The position numbers were made by a program, and so were the translations under genes. Under the pieces are notes generated by a model. That model made no database searches, was not told where the DNA came from, and saw only the letters and a list, made by a program, of their open reading frames with translations. 64,000 bases of DNA from Ryuthela nishihirai. Its lineage: Eukaryota > Arthropoda > Arachnida > Araneae > Heptathelidae. The stretch covers positions 19,839,283 to 19,903,282 of the forward strand of contig JAWZYU010000017.1 of assembly GCA_038380435.1 (NCBI GenBank), given 5' to 3'. Below are positions 1 to 13,800 of this stretch, piece by piece. Positions within the stretch are counted from its first letter, which is position 1. Each line of letters opens with the position of its first letter.

Positions 1-40
1 CCTCTGTGGCAAGCAGTTGCTTGAGGGGGTATTTAATTTA
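1..40 (+). repeat. SINE-A 3' end (truncated by window start)
   Basis: The first 40 bases match the conserved 3' end of the SINE-A family seen elsewhere in the window (CTCTGTGGCAAGCAG.TGCTTGAGGGGGTATTT). The 5' part lies outside the window. Confidence 0.8.
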
Positions 41-209
41 CAGCAAAGTTTAAGGAATAATTTAGTTACAATATATATTTTATAACTAGTTGAACCGTAC
101 CCAGCAATGCAGAGGTCTTACTTTTAAAATACAATTTGTATATTTTGATTTTCACTGCACTAAAGATGTTTTGTATCTGCCCTCAGCACAGATTCAAAAC
201 GTATATATA

Positions 210-1569
210 TATTGCTGGCCATTAAAAGTGCAACACCAGGAAGAACTCATCAGATTGTCCCAAAATATGCAAGATGGGTATAACCCATGGGAGAACATGT
301 AAATGATTTAAAGCACAGCACATACGCACATCATGCGCCCCCTGGAAGTGGTATAAGAGATTACAAAGAGCCAGTGTAAAGCAATGGAATTGTGCTTGCT
401 CGCAGTTCTTGTGCACTAAAGGATCAAGTATGCCCCCTCGAAGAACACAGCATCCATACGACCAGGTTTCCGACTTTGATCAAGGAAGAATTGTGGGATT
501 ACGGGAAGATGGATTATCATACCGAGATATCGATGCTCGTGTTGGATGCAATGCTGCCACAGTGATGAGAATATGGCGTCAGTGGGTAGAGGAGGAACTC
601 ACCTACATGAGGGATCTCAATGGCCCTGTCACACAAATGAGAGGACAGACATCTTGTATGCATAGCTATGAATGACCGTACAGCCACATCAAACACTTTA
701 GCTCAACAGTTAGGGTGTGTTGCACATCAATCAGTGTCAGCATGTAGAGTTTGATGTCATCTGTAGCATCGGAGCATCTTTGCTAGACAACCATTGCTTT
801 GTTTACCATTGACTCTACAACACAGGTGTATGCGACTGCAGTGGTGCCAAGAACATCATGCATGGATGCGCAAATGGCATCGCATCATCTTTTCAGACGA
901 ATCCCACTCAGTATGCAGCACCATGATGGAAGAATCCCTATCTGGTGGTACCGCAGCAACAGGCTCAGTGAGACATGCATGATGCAGTGCCATACAGGTC
1001 CAGTCCCTGGTGTTATGGTATGGGGTGCCATTGGATTCCACTCACACACATGCCTCATATGCATTACCAGTACTTTGAACAGCCAGCGCTACATCACTGA
1101 GGTGTTGGAGCCTGTGGTCGTACCTTATCTTCAGGGGCCAACAGGACAATGCCCAACCACATTACCAACACCACAATTACCAACAGAACAATGCCCAACC
1201 ACATTCACTGGATCTGTCCTCAATTGCACATTCACCAGATTTGTCCTCAATTGAACATGCCTGGTCCATGATCTCACAACAACTAGCATACCAAACACCA
1301 GCAGCAGCTACAACACATGAACTTCGGCTATGTATCGAAACTGCATGGATTGACATTCCCAAACACACATCCGTCTCATCCTCTTATTGCTGGACCGTGT
1401 CGCAGTGGTTATTGCCGTTCATGGTAGCTGCACACTTCTTTGTATTTCACAAGTCTAACCGAGTTGTATTTGTAATCATTGATCCTTATAACATAAGCTA
1501 TGTATTTACTAAATATGGATTTGATATCTCTTGTCTTTCTTGGTGTTGCACTTTTAATGGCCAGCAGTG
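210..1569 (+). mobile_element. Tc1-like DNA transposon, both ends present, inactive
   Basis: Inverted ends TGCTGGCCATTAAAAGTGCA at the left and its complement at the right, flanked by TA (208-209; 1570-1571), give a 1360-bp element. A 409-675 frame carries the N-terminal helix-turn-helix (FDQGRIVGLREDGLSYRDI, ARVGCNAATVMRIWRQW). Later pieces in shifted frames show FSDESH near 892-910, VMVWGAIGFHSH near 1013-1050 and SIEHAWSMISQQL near 1244-1282. The QQDN catalytic block is replaced by short repeats of CAATGCCCAACCACATT type around 1140-1205. At least two frameshifts; not functional. Confidence 0.85.
409..675 (+). pseudogene. Tc1-like transposase N-terminal fragment
   Basis: An 88-codon frame whose N-terminal two thirds is the paired helix-turn-helix of Tc1-family transposases, the DNA-binding part that recognises the inverted ends. 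It loses the family pattern after VEEE, where a frameshift occurs. Within the element at 210-1569. Confidence 0.75.
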
Positions 1570-2711
1570 TATGTTGGTGTTGTAATAAGGAAAAATGATA
1601 AAATGCAATGTTGCCCGAAAGATGAAATCACATTAAATGAATCATTAAAAATCATATAAGAGTTCGTAACCAACAAAAAAAAAAAATTAATTTAACTTAC
1701 ATCTGAAAAAAATTAGTTTTTCCATGAATGGGAGTCTACTCACATCTCCCAGTTAAATGCTGGGTATTCTTACCACTAAACTATCAATGACAGTTCATTC
1801 CTCAGCTAATTGTGACTTTTACAGCTTCCCAACCACGACAAATTTTCACTCAAGGTACCATATACTATCAAGAACAACAACCTCAGCAAAATAATTTCTT
1901 GAATTCTATGTCAACAGGCAATCTATGTTCTTACTATTGATTATTTTATTAATATTGCTTTAGCATGAGTAGCTTTCAATTTACATCTACTTCTGGAAAA
2001 CTTTGGAAGGTTGCCATTCTGATCACAGATAGTGCAGTGAGTGACAAGGAGTGATGTAAGCTGAACGGTAGGAAAGGGGGGGGGGAGAAAGAAGGTGGTA
2101 CTGTCCTACTCTACTAAACCTGTAACATTATGAAAACAAATTTACTGAAATGGTTCAATCACATTAAAAAAAAAAGAGTTTTCTAAGCCATATGGAAGTG
2201 TAATGAGTTTCTAAGGCATATGGAAGTGTGAAAAGAAAAATACCGTATGCCACCTAGACTCTATTCAAGTCTGTGAGGTGGACAGTGTGGGTTTTTATCT
2301 ATCCATTTATTTCTGATTAACTGTATCTGCTTCAAACTGTGAGCTTGTATGGTTCTTATAGGGCTATTATTTAGATATCGATGCTCACATAAAAAGGTGT
2401 TGCATTATTGTGTACTACATCAAGGCCAATTTTTTTTCCAAGTATTATATCTATATCGTTTTGTCATCGCAAAAATCAAGAGGAGACTCTGCTTGATAAC
2501 TCTTTGAAAATTTTAATTTCCTATAATATTAGATTATCACATCTTTTTATAGAATTATAAATTAATTTACTTTCACTATATTTGTGTTAATTAAAAGATG
2601 CACCTTGAAAGTAAGGGACACCATCAGTATGTGTGTATGATATGGGTAGAAAACCATCTTACCCAGAAATTGTAAAAAAAAGGCTCTCTCTTCTCTGCCC
2701 CAGGACACATT

Positions 2712-2751
2712 TCTGTTTGCACTGATGCTTGCAAGCATCAGTGCAAACAGA
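2712..2751. repeat. 40-bp perfect palindrome
   Basis: TCTGTTTGCACTGATGCTTG (2712-2731) is followed with no spacer by its exact reverse complement (2732-2751). It abuts the 3' tail of a minus-strand SINE-A copy. Confidence 0.95.
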
Positions 2752-2754
2752 TGA

Positions 2755-2930
2755 ATTCTGAATATAGAAATAAATAAATAAAAATAAATAAATACCCCCT
2801 CAAGCAGCTGCTTGCCACAGAGGTCTGACAGGAGCCTGTCAGTTTATATGCCACAGTAGGAGATCTGAGAGGATGGCAAGACCTCAGCAGAAAAACGACA
2901 CACACATCCAGTTTTAAATGTCTAGTTTCT
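2755..2930 (-). repeat. SINE-A copy, 5'-truncated, minus
   Basis: Reading the minus strand: the non-tRNA body with CTGACAGG.CTCCTGTCAG and GGCAAGCAGCTGCTTGAGGG, then a (TTTA)n tail. The tRNA-like head is missing. Confidence 0.85.
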
Positions 2931-2989
2931 GAGTTGAAATGTCTCAAGTGGTAATATAATTGGCAGTGCAGATGCGACATTCCCCCCCC

Positions 2990-4469
2990 AAAAAAAGTTT
3001 TCGTTTGATTTATATTAATCTCTATTAAGGAATAAGATCACTCAGGCAGTAAAATAAATGTTTATTGTTTCATATTGTTTTTTCTACTCGTGTTTTACTT
3101 TTTTCACAGTGATTGATATAACCTCATCTTTCTAATTAAGGTATTGATGGTTTCATTCTTATAGCAATCTTGGTGTATGTGGGTTTCTACCTATCTTATG
3201 CTTTGCTTTTCATGCAAAAACTCTCAACATAAAACAAAGTTTCAAAGCATCAGATCTTTAGTTTAAAAAATCAACTAATCATTTTTTAAGAGTTTTATAA
3301 AGCTTAATACTAGGTATACCATATAACTTACCTGTAGTTACAAACTCTTAGAATATAGAATTAGTATAATCATTCACTGTTCCTGAAAAGAGGTATAAAA
3401 TGACATGTAAAAACATATAATTAGTTAACACTGAATATACTTTATTCTGCATTCTAATATACAATTTAAACCACTAAACATGTTTTAACAGAAATGAAAT
3501 TTATATCCATTTCTGGATTAACTTCACCTGCTTTAGAATAAATACATTAACTTGTTATAGTAGAAATTGCCTTATATGGAATATTCCTTGAGAATAAAAT
3601 TAATTCAAACAAATTTAAATTACATAATAATTTACATTTTTTTTTATGTAACAAAATTTGAAATTGCACTTGCCATGTTTTTTCATTCTAGTGTAAACAA
3701 TATCTGTTCTGTGCAACCAAGAGGTTATTGTGTTTAATACCACTTTTAATTTGAGAATGAAAGCTACATAAAAGCTAATAATAATAGCAATGCAAAAATT
3801 CACAGTGAAGTAATCAAATTAAAATAGATTTAATTCTCGTTACTGTTAAATAATTAAAAGCACTTCAACTTATAAATATATTTAGGTACCCAGTGTAAAA
3901 GGTTATTGTAATTAATTCAAGTTTTTCTAGTAGATGCATATACAATGATATATTTAGCTATGAGATCTTGAAAAGAGGCTGCCATTTAGTTGAAAATTCA
4001 AAGTATGGCACAGTTTTTGAAGGTATGTAAAGAGTTCATATCAAAGTACAGTCCGTGTAGAAGAGATGCTGAGCTGTTCATAAGGATGGGGTGTGTTTTT
4101 TAAACTTGTTAGTTAGTTGATTTTCAATTTGGACAAGTCTCTACAGGTTAATGTGCTGATTATGGAGAGTGCTTGGCAAACTTTTGAAAATCAGGACCAA
4201 AATATGCATAGCTATTTGGACACACATTTTCCAGGCCTTCTTAAAGGTTAAAGTATCGGAAGGTATACACAGATAGAATACACAGATTATAGAGCTTATA
4301 TACAGATAGAATAGTATCGCTTTTTTATAATAAAATATGTTTTTGGTTAATTATATTTAATAATAATAATTAAGACTATGGCAAAAACAGAATCACCAGT
4401 TGCTATCCCATCAAGCTTGACAGTTAAAAGGAAGTATAAAGTAGGAAACCAAATGGAATAATAAAATAA
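2990..4469. other. INTS13 3' flank, nothing recognised
   Basis: AT-rich sequence with no gene, transposon ends or tRNA-like box recognised by eye. It may include the INTS13 3' untranslated region. Confidence 0.5.
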
Positions 4470-4631
4470 TTAATAATAACTGTTAATGGAGTATAAAAAT
4501 ATTAAATTAGCAACTTTAAAGCAAAATTGCCTAGTTTGTGCAAACTCAAATTTACAATACAGAATACATTCTGAAATAAAGGGAATGCAACAAAAAATAA
4601 ATATTATACTGTAAACAGCAACTATCTTTAC
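4470..4631 (-). other. non-conserved hydrophobic tail or intron start after the conserved INTS13 end
   Basis: Reading past the last conserved residues gives a hydrophobic, Ile/Phe/Cys-rich stretch that resembles translated AT-rich intron. GTAAAG at 4631-4626 is a fair donor in phase 0. I could not find a matching terminal exon downstream. AT-rich polyadenylation-like hexamers on this strand near 4357 (ATTAAA) and 3440 (AATAAA) could serve either model. Confidence 0.4.
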
Positions 4632-4866
4632 ACACCCTTCTGTTTTGAGATTGGGATATAGCTTAGCAACACCATTTCCAGATAATCTTCCAGAAAACTC
4701 TGTATGGTGTTTTGCATGCTCAGAATTGATTCGGCTTGTCCAGAGTGAGAGAAGAGATTGTGGACCCGATGAGCGATTTTTAATGCTTTCTGAGCTCCAT
4801 TTCATTTTTTTAGCAGGTAATAGCTTTATCTGATTGCTTTCATCTTGATTTTCCTGATCTTTCGAT
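4470..4866 (-). CDS. INTS13: INTS13 coding exon 15 (C-terminal; true end uncertain)
   Basis: Acceptor TTATTTCAG|ATCGAA at 4867-4868, in phase with exon 14 (split Arg codon). It opens with [12 protein letters not shown], then a basic patch LLPAKKMKW, then [20 protein letters not shown] and FSGRL, the conserved C-terminal motif that binds the cleavage module in the human protein. Conservation ends near KTEG at about 4635. The open frame then runs on through 54 hydrophobic, AT-rich codons to a stop at 4470-4472. That tail is unlike the family, so a GTAAAG donor at 4631 leading to an unfound last exon is possible. Confidence 0.88.
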
Positions 4867-7800
4867 CTGAAATAACAAACAATTCATAACATAATATAAA
4901 TTGTGTGAGAAATCTGTTATTAATTTGCAATTTATATTTAAAATTGAGGTTAAAATTTTAATTATATCTAAAATTCATACCTTGACTTCCCTTTTTCATG
5001 GCTTTTTTAACATCTTGGTCTGATGTAGATGGCATCATTAAGCAAGTTCTCTTGTTATTCAAACTACCAAGTTCTCTTTTTTCAAACTACCCAAAACATC
5101 ATTAAGCAAGTTCTCTTTTTATTCAAACTATTAAGAAGTATCTAACACACTCAACAAGAAAACAAGCCTGATGTCATCTGCAACAAACTTAGGCAACAAG
5201 ACCTTAAAGCCCTAAGGAAGTACACAAATGAAAAATACTTTATAAAATTGCTTCTCTGACATTAATTCAAAATTAGCAATTTTCCACTAAATGTTGTGAA
5301 AAGAAAAAACTGAAATTTTTATACTCAAATTCAGTTTTAAGTGCAGAATTTTAAACCAGACTGCTTGATTTTCAATGTTTCCAATATAAAGTGGCATATA
5401 TTTTAATTACTTCTATAATATGAACACAAAAGAGAGCATAAAAAGTAGAAGTACAGAAAACATTATATAATAATAAAAAAAACTGATACTATAATTTTAT
5501 ATATACCTGTCCAAGTCTTTTTTAATTTCATCACTTTCAAACAACTTGCCACCATCCAGTTTCTCTTCCTTTAAAATATTTTTTTCTGGAGTTTTTTTAA
5601 CACCACTCAGAGAACTAGTCCCTTGGGTATTCAGCTGAAGTTTCATACTGCCTAAAGATGCAATACTATCCCCTTCAATATTTGGTTTTCGACACTCCAA
5701 AACACAGTCAAGAACACTACGATGTTCAGCTGTGATGCAATGCACTCGTACAAAATTTTCCAGCTCAGTCCACAACAAACGATATTGTTCCTCTCTATAA
5801 ATAAAACATTCTTACAATAAAATACTAATTTGCTCTACAAAATTTAACATATTTTCAATTTACATTTTTTTGCAGTAAATTATGCTGAAATTTTAAAACT
5901 TTTATAATTTTTCATATACAGGGTGAATCTGAAAAAGTTGGCAAAACTTTACGGGGTGGTAGAACGCAGCTATACGAGCAATATTCGTCATAGAAAGTAT
6001 GGGCGGAACGCAAACGGCGAGCCGCTAGGTGGCGTTGGAAATGGTATAAAAGGGTCGGTCCTCGCACCCAATGGCATTTCTACCGTGGATTGCCGAGAGG
6101 ATGGCTGGTTATACTAACCACGAAATGGCGGATATGCACTTTGTGTATGGTGCGGCGGACGGGAATGCAAGTGAGGTACAGAGTATCTCCTCTCCTTCTT
6201 GTGTTCATTCTTTAAATGTGACAGTGGAAAACTACCTTTTAACTTCTCACCGCTTGCGTTCTGACCATACATTCTATGACGAATATTGCTCGTATAGCTG
6301 CGTTCTACCACCCCGTAAAGTTTTGCCCACTTTTTCAGATTCACCCTGTATATATATATACAGTTGGGAAACAGTTTAATTTGACTACGTGTGTGAATTT
6401 TTCCTCTTTGTTTTTTTTTGATAATTTATAATGAAGATGTTTTTATGATGAACTTGTTTAGCTTATTAATTATGTGATGCCCCCTCATTCACTTTTACTT
6501 TACCTAAACCAGTTTTGCTTAATTTACGTTATATTTATCATTTTGGGGATTTTTATTTCATTTTTGGCATCACAGTGCTTGTTTTCAAGAGTTAGGAGTT
6601 GTGCATGTGCAACTCCAAACTTTCGATTGTCACCCGCTAAAGCGCGTGCACAAGGACACGCCCACTCTTGCGTTGCTCATCAATTTATGCAAATGTCTTT
6701 CCCGGCATGCAACATGACACGTGCGGGCTTTGTACCTCTTGTTATAACCTGGTGACATGTTGTCACAGTAGCACAGAAGATAGTAGAGTAGAGAGAGTAG
6801 TAGAGCACAGCACAGTTTAGAGATCAGTTTTAGTTTGGAGTTTGTTGAAGATGTTTGTAGTAAGAAATGACGTAGTATCTACTTTATTGAAGTTTTGGTG
6901 AGTGCTTTTTGGAAATAAATTGTTTGTTATTTAAACCTTTTGAATCTTTACTAATTTTTTTCTCTTGAGCAACTTTAGTTTGTTTTGATTAGCATTAACA
7001 TAAAATTTTGACAATCATTTAATATTTTTGAATTCTTACTCATTAACACTTGCTGGTATTTCGAACCCTAATTAAACTTTATTTTTGGCAATTTGTCAAT
7101 TATTGCCTGGCTATAAAAATAATTGGATCAGACAAAGGGTCCAAACTTTAAAAGTATTTCATTTCTTTGGAGTGTTACAATTACCTGCATAAAAACTTCA
7201 GTTAAGAAGTCAGAATGGTTTAAATGGCACTTAAACATACAAAGAGAGCTGTTTACCATTTCTTGAGATGATGCACAGAGCTGGTAATGACCTTATGGGG
7301 CTACAAATTTCTATTTACTATTTAAAGATATTCTATCTGTCTATTCAGTATACAGTTTATATTCATTATAACTTAATGCAATATAAGGATTTAGACCCCA
7401 TAAAATTACCTCCCTCCCTAAAAAAAGATTAACATGTAATGATAAGCAAGAATAATTTATTAATAATAAACTTTACTTACAGGAATATATATAGCAGTCA
7501 GCACAACAATGCTATTTGTGAAATAGAAAATATAAATTACCCTCAATTAGCTGCTTATCACAGAGGTTTGGCAGAACCTGTCAGTATATGTACGACATAA
7601 TAGAGTTCTGTGAGGAAGGTGAAATCTGAAATTTGATTTATTAACCTACATACCCTAGCACGTTTAAGTAGAATATTTGAAACAAGCAAGAAGTGATGAC
7701 TCATATTTATCCCTATTATATATGAATTTTTATATATATATATAAATTATTAATTATATATGTGTTATGGTAAAAGTGATTAATGCGGTAATTATGAATA

Positions 7801-10800
7801 ATTCCCTAGAGAAATCAAGATGTAATACATCTTAATACTGACAGTTGAAAAAAAACTTCCCAAATAATAATTCCATGAGATGATGGTTTGTTGAAAATAC
7901 AATACCAAAGTGAGATTTACTTTGTTTTGGTGAATGCAGAAAGACAATTTCATTAGCAATGAATGTAATATAAAAGAAAATATGCCAGTAATTACATTAC
8001 AGAAAAAAAAATTGCAACACCTGGAAGAATTAATGCCATTCTATTGAAATGCAGGCAGCTGTTAGCATACATCAAGATGTGCAATTGATTACATTAAAAA
8101 AAAAAAATGAAAATTACCACTTTACCTACCCAGTAAAGTGATATAATTAGTATAATGTTGCAGCAATGCCTTCATGAACATGGTGGGGAAGGCTATTGTA
8201 CAGCTGTATAATGTCCTCCTGAGGAATAGAATGCCAAATAGTATGAATTCATTGTTCCATTTCAACAACAGTGGTTGGCGCACCTCTTAGGTGTTGTTGG
8301 TGCTGTCAAGCCCTTCATGTCCCAGATCAGTTCAACAGGTGAAAGGTTCAGTGAGCATGCTGGCCATGGTAGTACCTGAAAGTTTTGCTTGTCCAGATAC
8401 TGCAGACTAATGCAGGCTGTGTGTGGATGGGCATTATCTTGCTGGTAAAAGGTTCCATGCTGCTGAACAAATGGGACAGCCACTGGCTGCAAAATGTTGG
8501 AAACATGTCATTAGGCGGTTAGAGATCCCCTTATGACCAGTTCTGACGGATATGTTCAATTAATGGCACCCCACATCAAATGCTGGAGCTGTGTGATGAT
8601 GTTGCATGCACTGGGTGGCATTCCTTTCCCCTGGATGACGCCAAACATTGTCTACTGTCGTGCTAACCAAGACAAAAACAAGATTTGTCACTAAACACCA
8701 TGGTACTCCACTCTTGTTCGTTCCAGTTCTGTCTGAGGCGATGCCACTGAAGACGTGCTTGCATGTGTGCAGATGTGAGAGGCAAAAGCAGTGCTGGATG
8801 ATAGGTTCACAATGAAAACTGTAAAAGCCTGTTGTTTACCATCCACCTGGCAGGTATTCGATGTGTTACCTGTTGCCAGTCCCTTTGCAGTTGCATTGTA
8901 GTTGCAAATCTGTCAATCAATGCCATGCGTTGCAAATGATGGTCCTGTCACTCCATGGTCATACGTTGTCTTCCTGATCCATGTCAGTGTGTGCTGGATC
9001 CTTCTTGTACCCACTGGTGCCATATGTATGCAATGGTGCTGGTATTGTGGCTGACAAAGTTGGCCACATCTCTATACAACAAAGCAGCTTCTCTAAGGCC
9101 ATGCTCAGTCTGTTAACTGTTGGAATGGCTGTCGATGTATGTGTAAGGGCACCTTTAGTGGTTTAGAACAATTTCCACAACATTTTGTCAACAAGGGAGC
9201 TTTGGCTGCCTTTATCTGTGTTTGACTGCTCCACACCTGGGACATCAGCTTGCACCCGTCCAATTGTTTCGATCATCCTGCAATCATTTCCATGCATTTC
9301 CATATACTACAGCCTTTTGAAATTTCATCACATTTACATAACTTCTTGCAAGTCTTGCATTTTTTTTATAGTAGAATGAATATACATACTGTAGTGTATG
9401 TATATTCATTGATTCATAATTTTTCCCATTATACAATTTTTTATTCACTACACTCCCTTGCAAATGTTTCAATATCAAACAAAGAGATGATAAATATATA
9501 TCGAATTTAGTATCAATACAGTACTTTGATATGTTTTAATAGAATCCAAATGGTGAATAGAATCTAAAACATCTGTGCCATACAATCCAAAGATTGCATC
9601 AATAGGCTCAAAAGCGATATTCAGAAAGGAATTAGAATAGATCCTTAATATTTGTCTGATCTTTACTGATGACAATATGTTTCACAACAATGCTTTGTGC
9701 TGTTAATGAGATTATTCAAGTATAGGGGTAGAAATTACCACTACTCCACTACGGTGTTGGCAGAGAAATAGAATGGAAGCAACATGTCTCACTAAGGCAT
9801 AACAAGCATGCTGTATAGATTGAAGTCAGGAGAAAATGTTGCTAATTTCATGCAGTTGAAGATATTCACCTCCAGATATCGATTGGTCAATCAGTCTAGC
9901 ACAGTGAAACCAGGCATTATTGTCCTGCAGGATGAAATTCTCTGGTAGTCCATAAGAGCTGATCCTCCGAGGTCACTATGACCATCAAGAGAGATGCCTG
10001 CCAAAACCACAACATTATCTCCATCAAATGTACCCTTTTTAATATTTGTGGGATAATGGCATATCCTTGTGCTCTCCAGATCAGACAGCATCTGGAATCA
10101 CCGTAGAGTGTAAATCTGGATTCATCTGCCCTCATTCAACCTGGGAACTGCAAAATGTCTATTAATCCCTTTCATTTCCTATTCTTCCTTGGTAAATTCT
10201 ATAACAATTCAGACACTCCCTTCCGTGGTTGGGAAAGGGGCACACACACCACTCATCACCTAAAGCAGTGGTTCCCAAAGTTTTTTTGTTCTGCAAACCC
10301 CTTTCAACCAGAAAAACTTTGTTGTGAAACCCCAGGGTAATAATGACTAAAAAACAGCTCCAAATTAAAATTCACATTATATAATTAAAATTAATAAAAT
10401 ACAAAATTTTACTACCTATAATTATGAAACCTATAAAATTTAGAATCACTTCAGAAACAAACCTATAATGCTTCAAAATGCATATGTTTGTTGTCACAGA
10501 AAAAATATATATTTGTAACATAATTGGACAATTCTTTACTGCTTAAGGTGCCATTACAGAATTTTTAGCGTGAACCCCTTGAACCATCATCATGAACCCC
10601 AAGGGGTTTGCAAACCACCAAATGGGAACCACTGACCAAGAGTAATGGTTCCCGGGGGTGCTACTGCCCTCTAGTGTGCATTTTAGGAATTTGTGGGGGT
10701 GTTTGGTTTTGTCAAACTGATAATGGGGGAGTTACAGCAATCAAGCTTTCAACTGGTTTTATACAGGAAAAATTAGCTTTACTTGCATGAAGGGAGCATC

Positions 10801-13800
10801 AGAAAATAATTCTTGCTAAAAGGTGGGGCTCAAAAAGATTGGAACTGATGACCTAGAATAAAGGACACCTTCATGAAATTTTCTGCTGATGGTGAAACCA
10901 TATACTAATGTACCAGTGGCTGAAGTGAAGTTGAGTAGCAATTAGAACTATGTAGATTGTGTCTTCAGAATGATAATGAAAGATATTCACCCTCAGGGTT
11001 GAGGAAATTCATAGAAATCTAATCAGCCAGCAGTTTATTCTACAAGTCTGAACAAAAGCATATCCCAATGTGGGAGAGAAGAGGTCTAAACATTTTCCTG
11101 CTATTATGAGAATTAAAAAAAATTCATGCAATGAAATCAACAAGGCTGCATTCAAAGGTAAATGTTAGTGATTCTTTTCCCTTGTAAATATTTCACTTTG
11201 TAATTTTTCTTCCTAGCTTTAAAAGTAACAAGCCAAAAAAACACTTGCCATTGGCAAGTGGATTTCCCCTGCCTGTCCATTCTCATCTGTACTTCTAGCT
11301 ATTGGAATCTTTCACCTGATCTGGTAACAGCACTCATGGCTTGAAACAATGCTGAGTCTGTATGATGATAGAATTGCTAACTCTGTCATCTGCCTAGGAT
11401 TATACAAACTTGAGCCATTCAATGGCTCTCCATTTTAAACTTTCAAACAGTGTTTTTTTTTACACTTTCACTATCTTGATATGGTCTTTCAATCACATGT
11501 GAAATGATCCACCATACAAGAACACCTTCTTTCAAGGTATGGATATTTTGTACAGTAGGCTTCAGTCTGCATGTAATATTTGAAATCATATTTTTACTCA
11601 TTTTCCTTAATATCAATTATAGTTATTTGGAAATATCAGTGTCATCTTTAATTTTCATAAGATATTTAGTCTAACGAAAGACAAGAAATTTATTTTGGAC
11701 CTAGGTTGAACTAGAATCTTACTCTCACTGATTACATACATAATGCTTTCACCATTTCGGCTATGAAGGAAATAAATTTTCTTGCTTAGGGTGATTAAAA
11801 CAAATGGGAAAAATTACATCAGGGATTCTTCATAGCCAACCTAAGCAAGAAAACTAATTGGTCCTAATAAGTCAAAGGTAAGAGAGGTGTTGTGTAATCA
11901 ATAGCTGAGGGTAAAGTTGAATAGAGAGCAAAAAAAAAATTCTTCTGTAAGTCTTCTTAAAGTATTAATATCAAAGATGATTGGTATAACCAACAATGTT
12001 ATAATGATACTCTAGTTATCAATGGCTTTTCCCAGAAGTGACTATACCTTATGCTAAAATATGAAAGCATGGCTTGATAGACATAGTAGCTTCAACAATA
12101 ATCTACACCACACAATTTCTGGATGTCAGTGGCATTAAAACCTTGACTGGGTATTTTGCAATGAATGTGAGATTGATGCTGTTAAGGGGTTAAGCATATG
12201 TGATTTCATGTTTGTGTAAAATTATATCAAAAGAGTAAAATTCTAAAATGGTACTTGATACTCTTGATTATTATAGAGTAAAATTCACCATTTCCATAAA
12301 ATAAGGAAAGCTAAATCCTAATAATTAATATAATTTAAAACCAAAACCTTTTGGGGCCCTTTCCCCTTGTACCAATGGTAGGCACTGGCAGTGAGGTTCC
12401 TTTACTTTCCAAGCTGACGATCTGGTAGATGACTCTTTTGCACTCAACAACCTCATCTTGGGTGAGCATTTCTTTTGTCACCAGATTTAAAAGAGGAGTC
12501 AGTTGCTGAAATTATATTATAATTATAGATTAAAATATACTTGTTGTAATTATAGATGAGATAAAAGCACATAATTCACACAAGTATTTGTTGCTTTAAT
12601 GCTTCAGTAAATTCCAAATTTTAATGTCTGAAAATATTTGGAAAAGTTAAAATATTAAATGATACACATTACATGAGCAAGCTTTAAAATCACCAGTGGG
12701 TGATATATTTTATAAGTAGAAAATAAACACAAAAAAAGTATATTACAAATATTATACATTTAATTTACAGCCTTACAAATTAAAATGTGAAAAAACAAGA
12801 GTTACAATCTTTAATAAATATTGCATATAAAAAATGAATAACATATTGTTATAGTGCAGTTTTTACAATAATAAAACAGGATCTTAATGAAAAATAAGAA
12901 TAATTATCATGATCAGACTATACCTCATTACATGTTAGTGACAGCATGTGTCAATAGAATAGCTTTATTGTCAGTAATCAGCTTAGAATGCATTAGTGAC
13001 AACACCATATCAACGAAGATAGCTTTATTGTTGGTAAAACCAATGAGCAGGTATGTTTGAGGAGGTGTGTGTTAACTGTCAAGGAGGAGGCTACTAGAGG
13101 TGTGGGAGTGACTGTTGAAATACCGGTGCAAGTTGAGCTGCTTTGTCGCAAGCTGTTTCTATTCCTCTCAAATGGTAAACTTCTCTACTGCTGTCAGGGA
13201 CAGCTGATCAAATAATGAGAAAATGTCAGACATTAGCTAATCCTTGATTAATATGACAAATGCATTCTTACAAAAAAAGTTGTGTAAGATGAAATCATGT
13301 TAGTTGGATATGCATTTCTCATAAGAAATAATGCAAATAGGAAAGAGTCATTCTTGAATATTTTACATCAGAGAATAGGTTGACAAATCCTGTGAAGTTG
13401 TGGACACACTCCTTCTCCAACTGCTTCCAAATGCCATTCATGGTGCTGAAATTTATCCCACACATTCTTGATAATGTTAGTGGTGTGCAAGATTGTTGTA
13501 GGTTGTTTGAGAACTGTTGACTTACATTTCAGCTGCAACATCCAACAAACTGGGAAACAAATGTCTGTCTCAAATAATAGATTTGAAAGCTGTTACGATA
13601 CTTGATCCATGGCTGGATCATAAAGGAGATGCTAGTTGGCAAAAACATCATTTTAACATTAGGTGGAATGCACAGAATGCATAAAGGTATTATTAATAAG
13701 TAAAGCCTTGAAAACAAAGTTAGATTCAAGGCAGTACTTTTCTACCTTAATGCAGAGATTACTTATAAACCAATCATCAAAGAGTTCATAGCTTTGTAGG

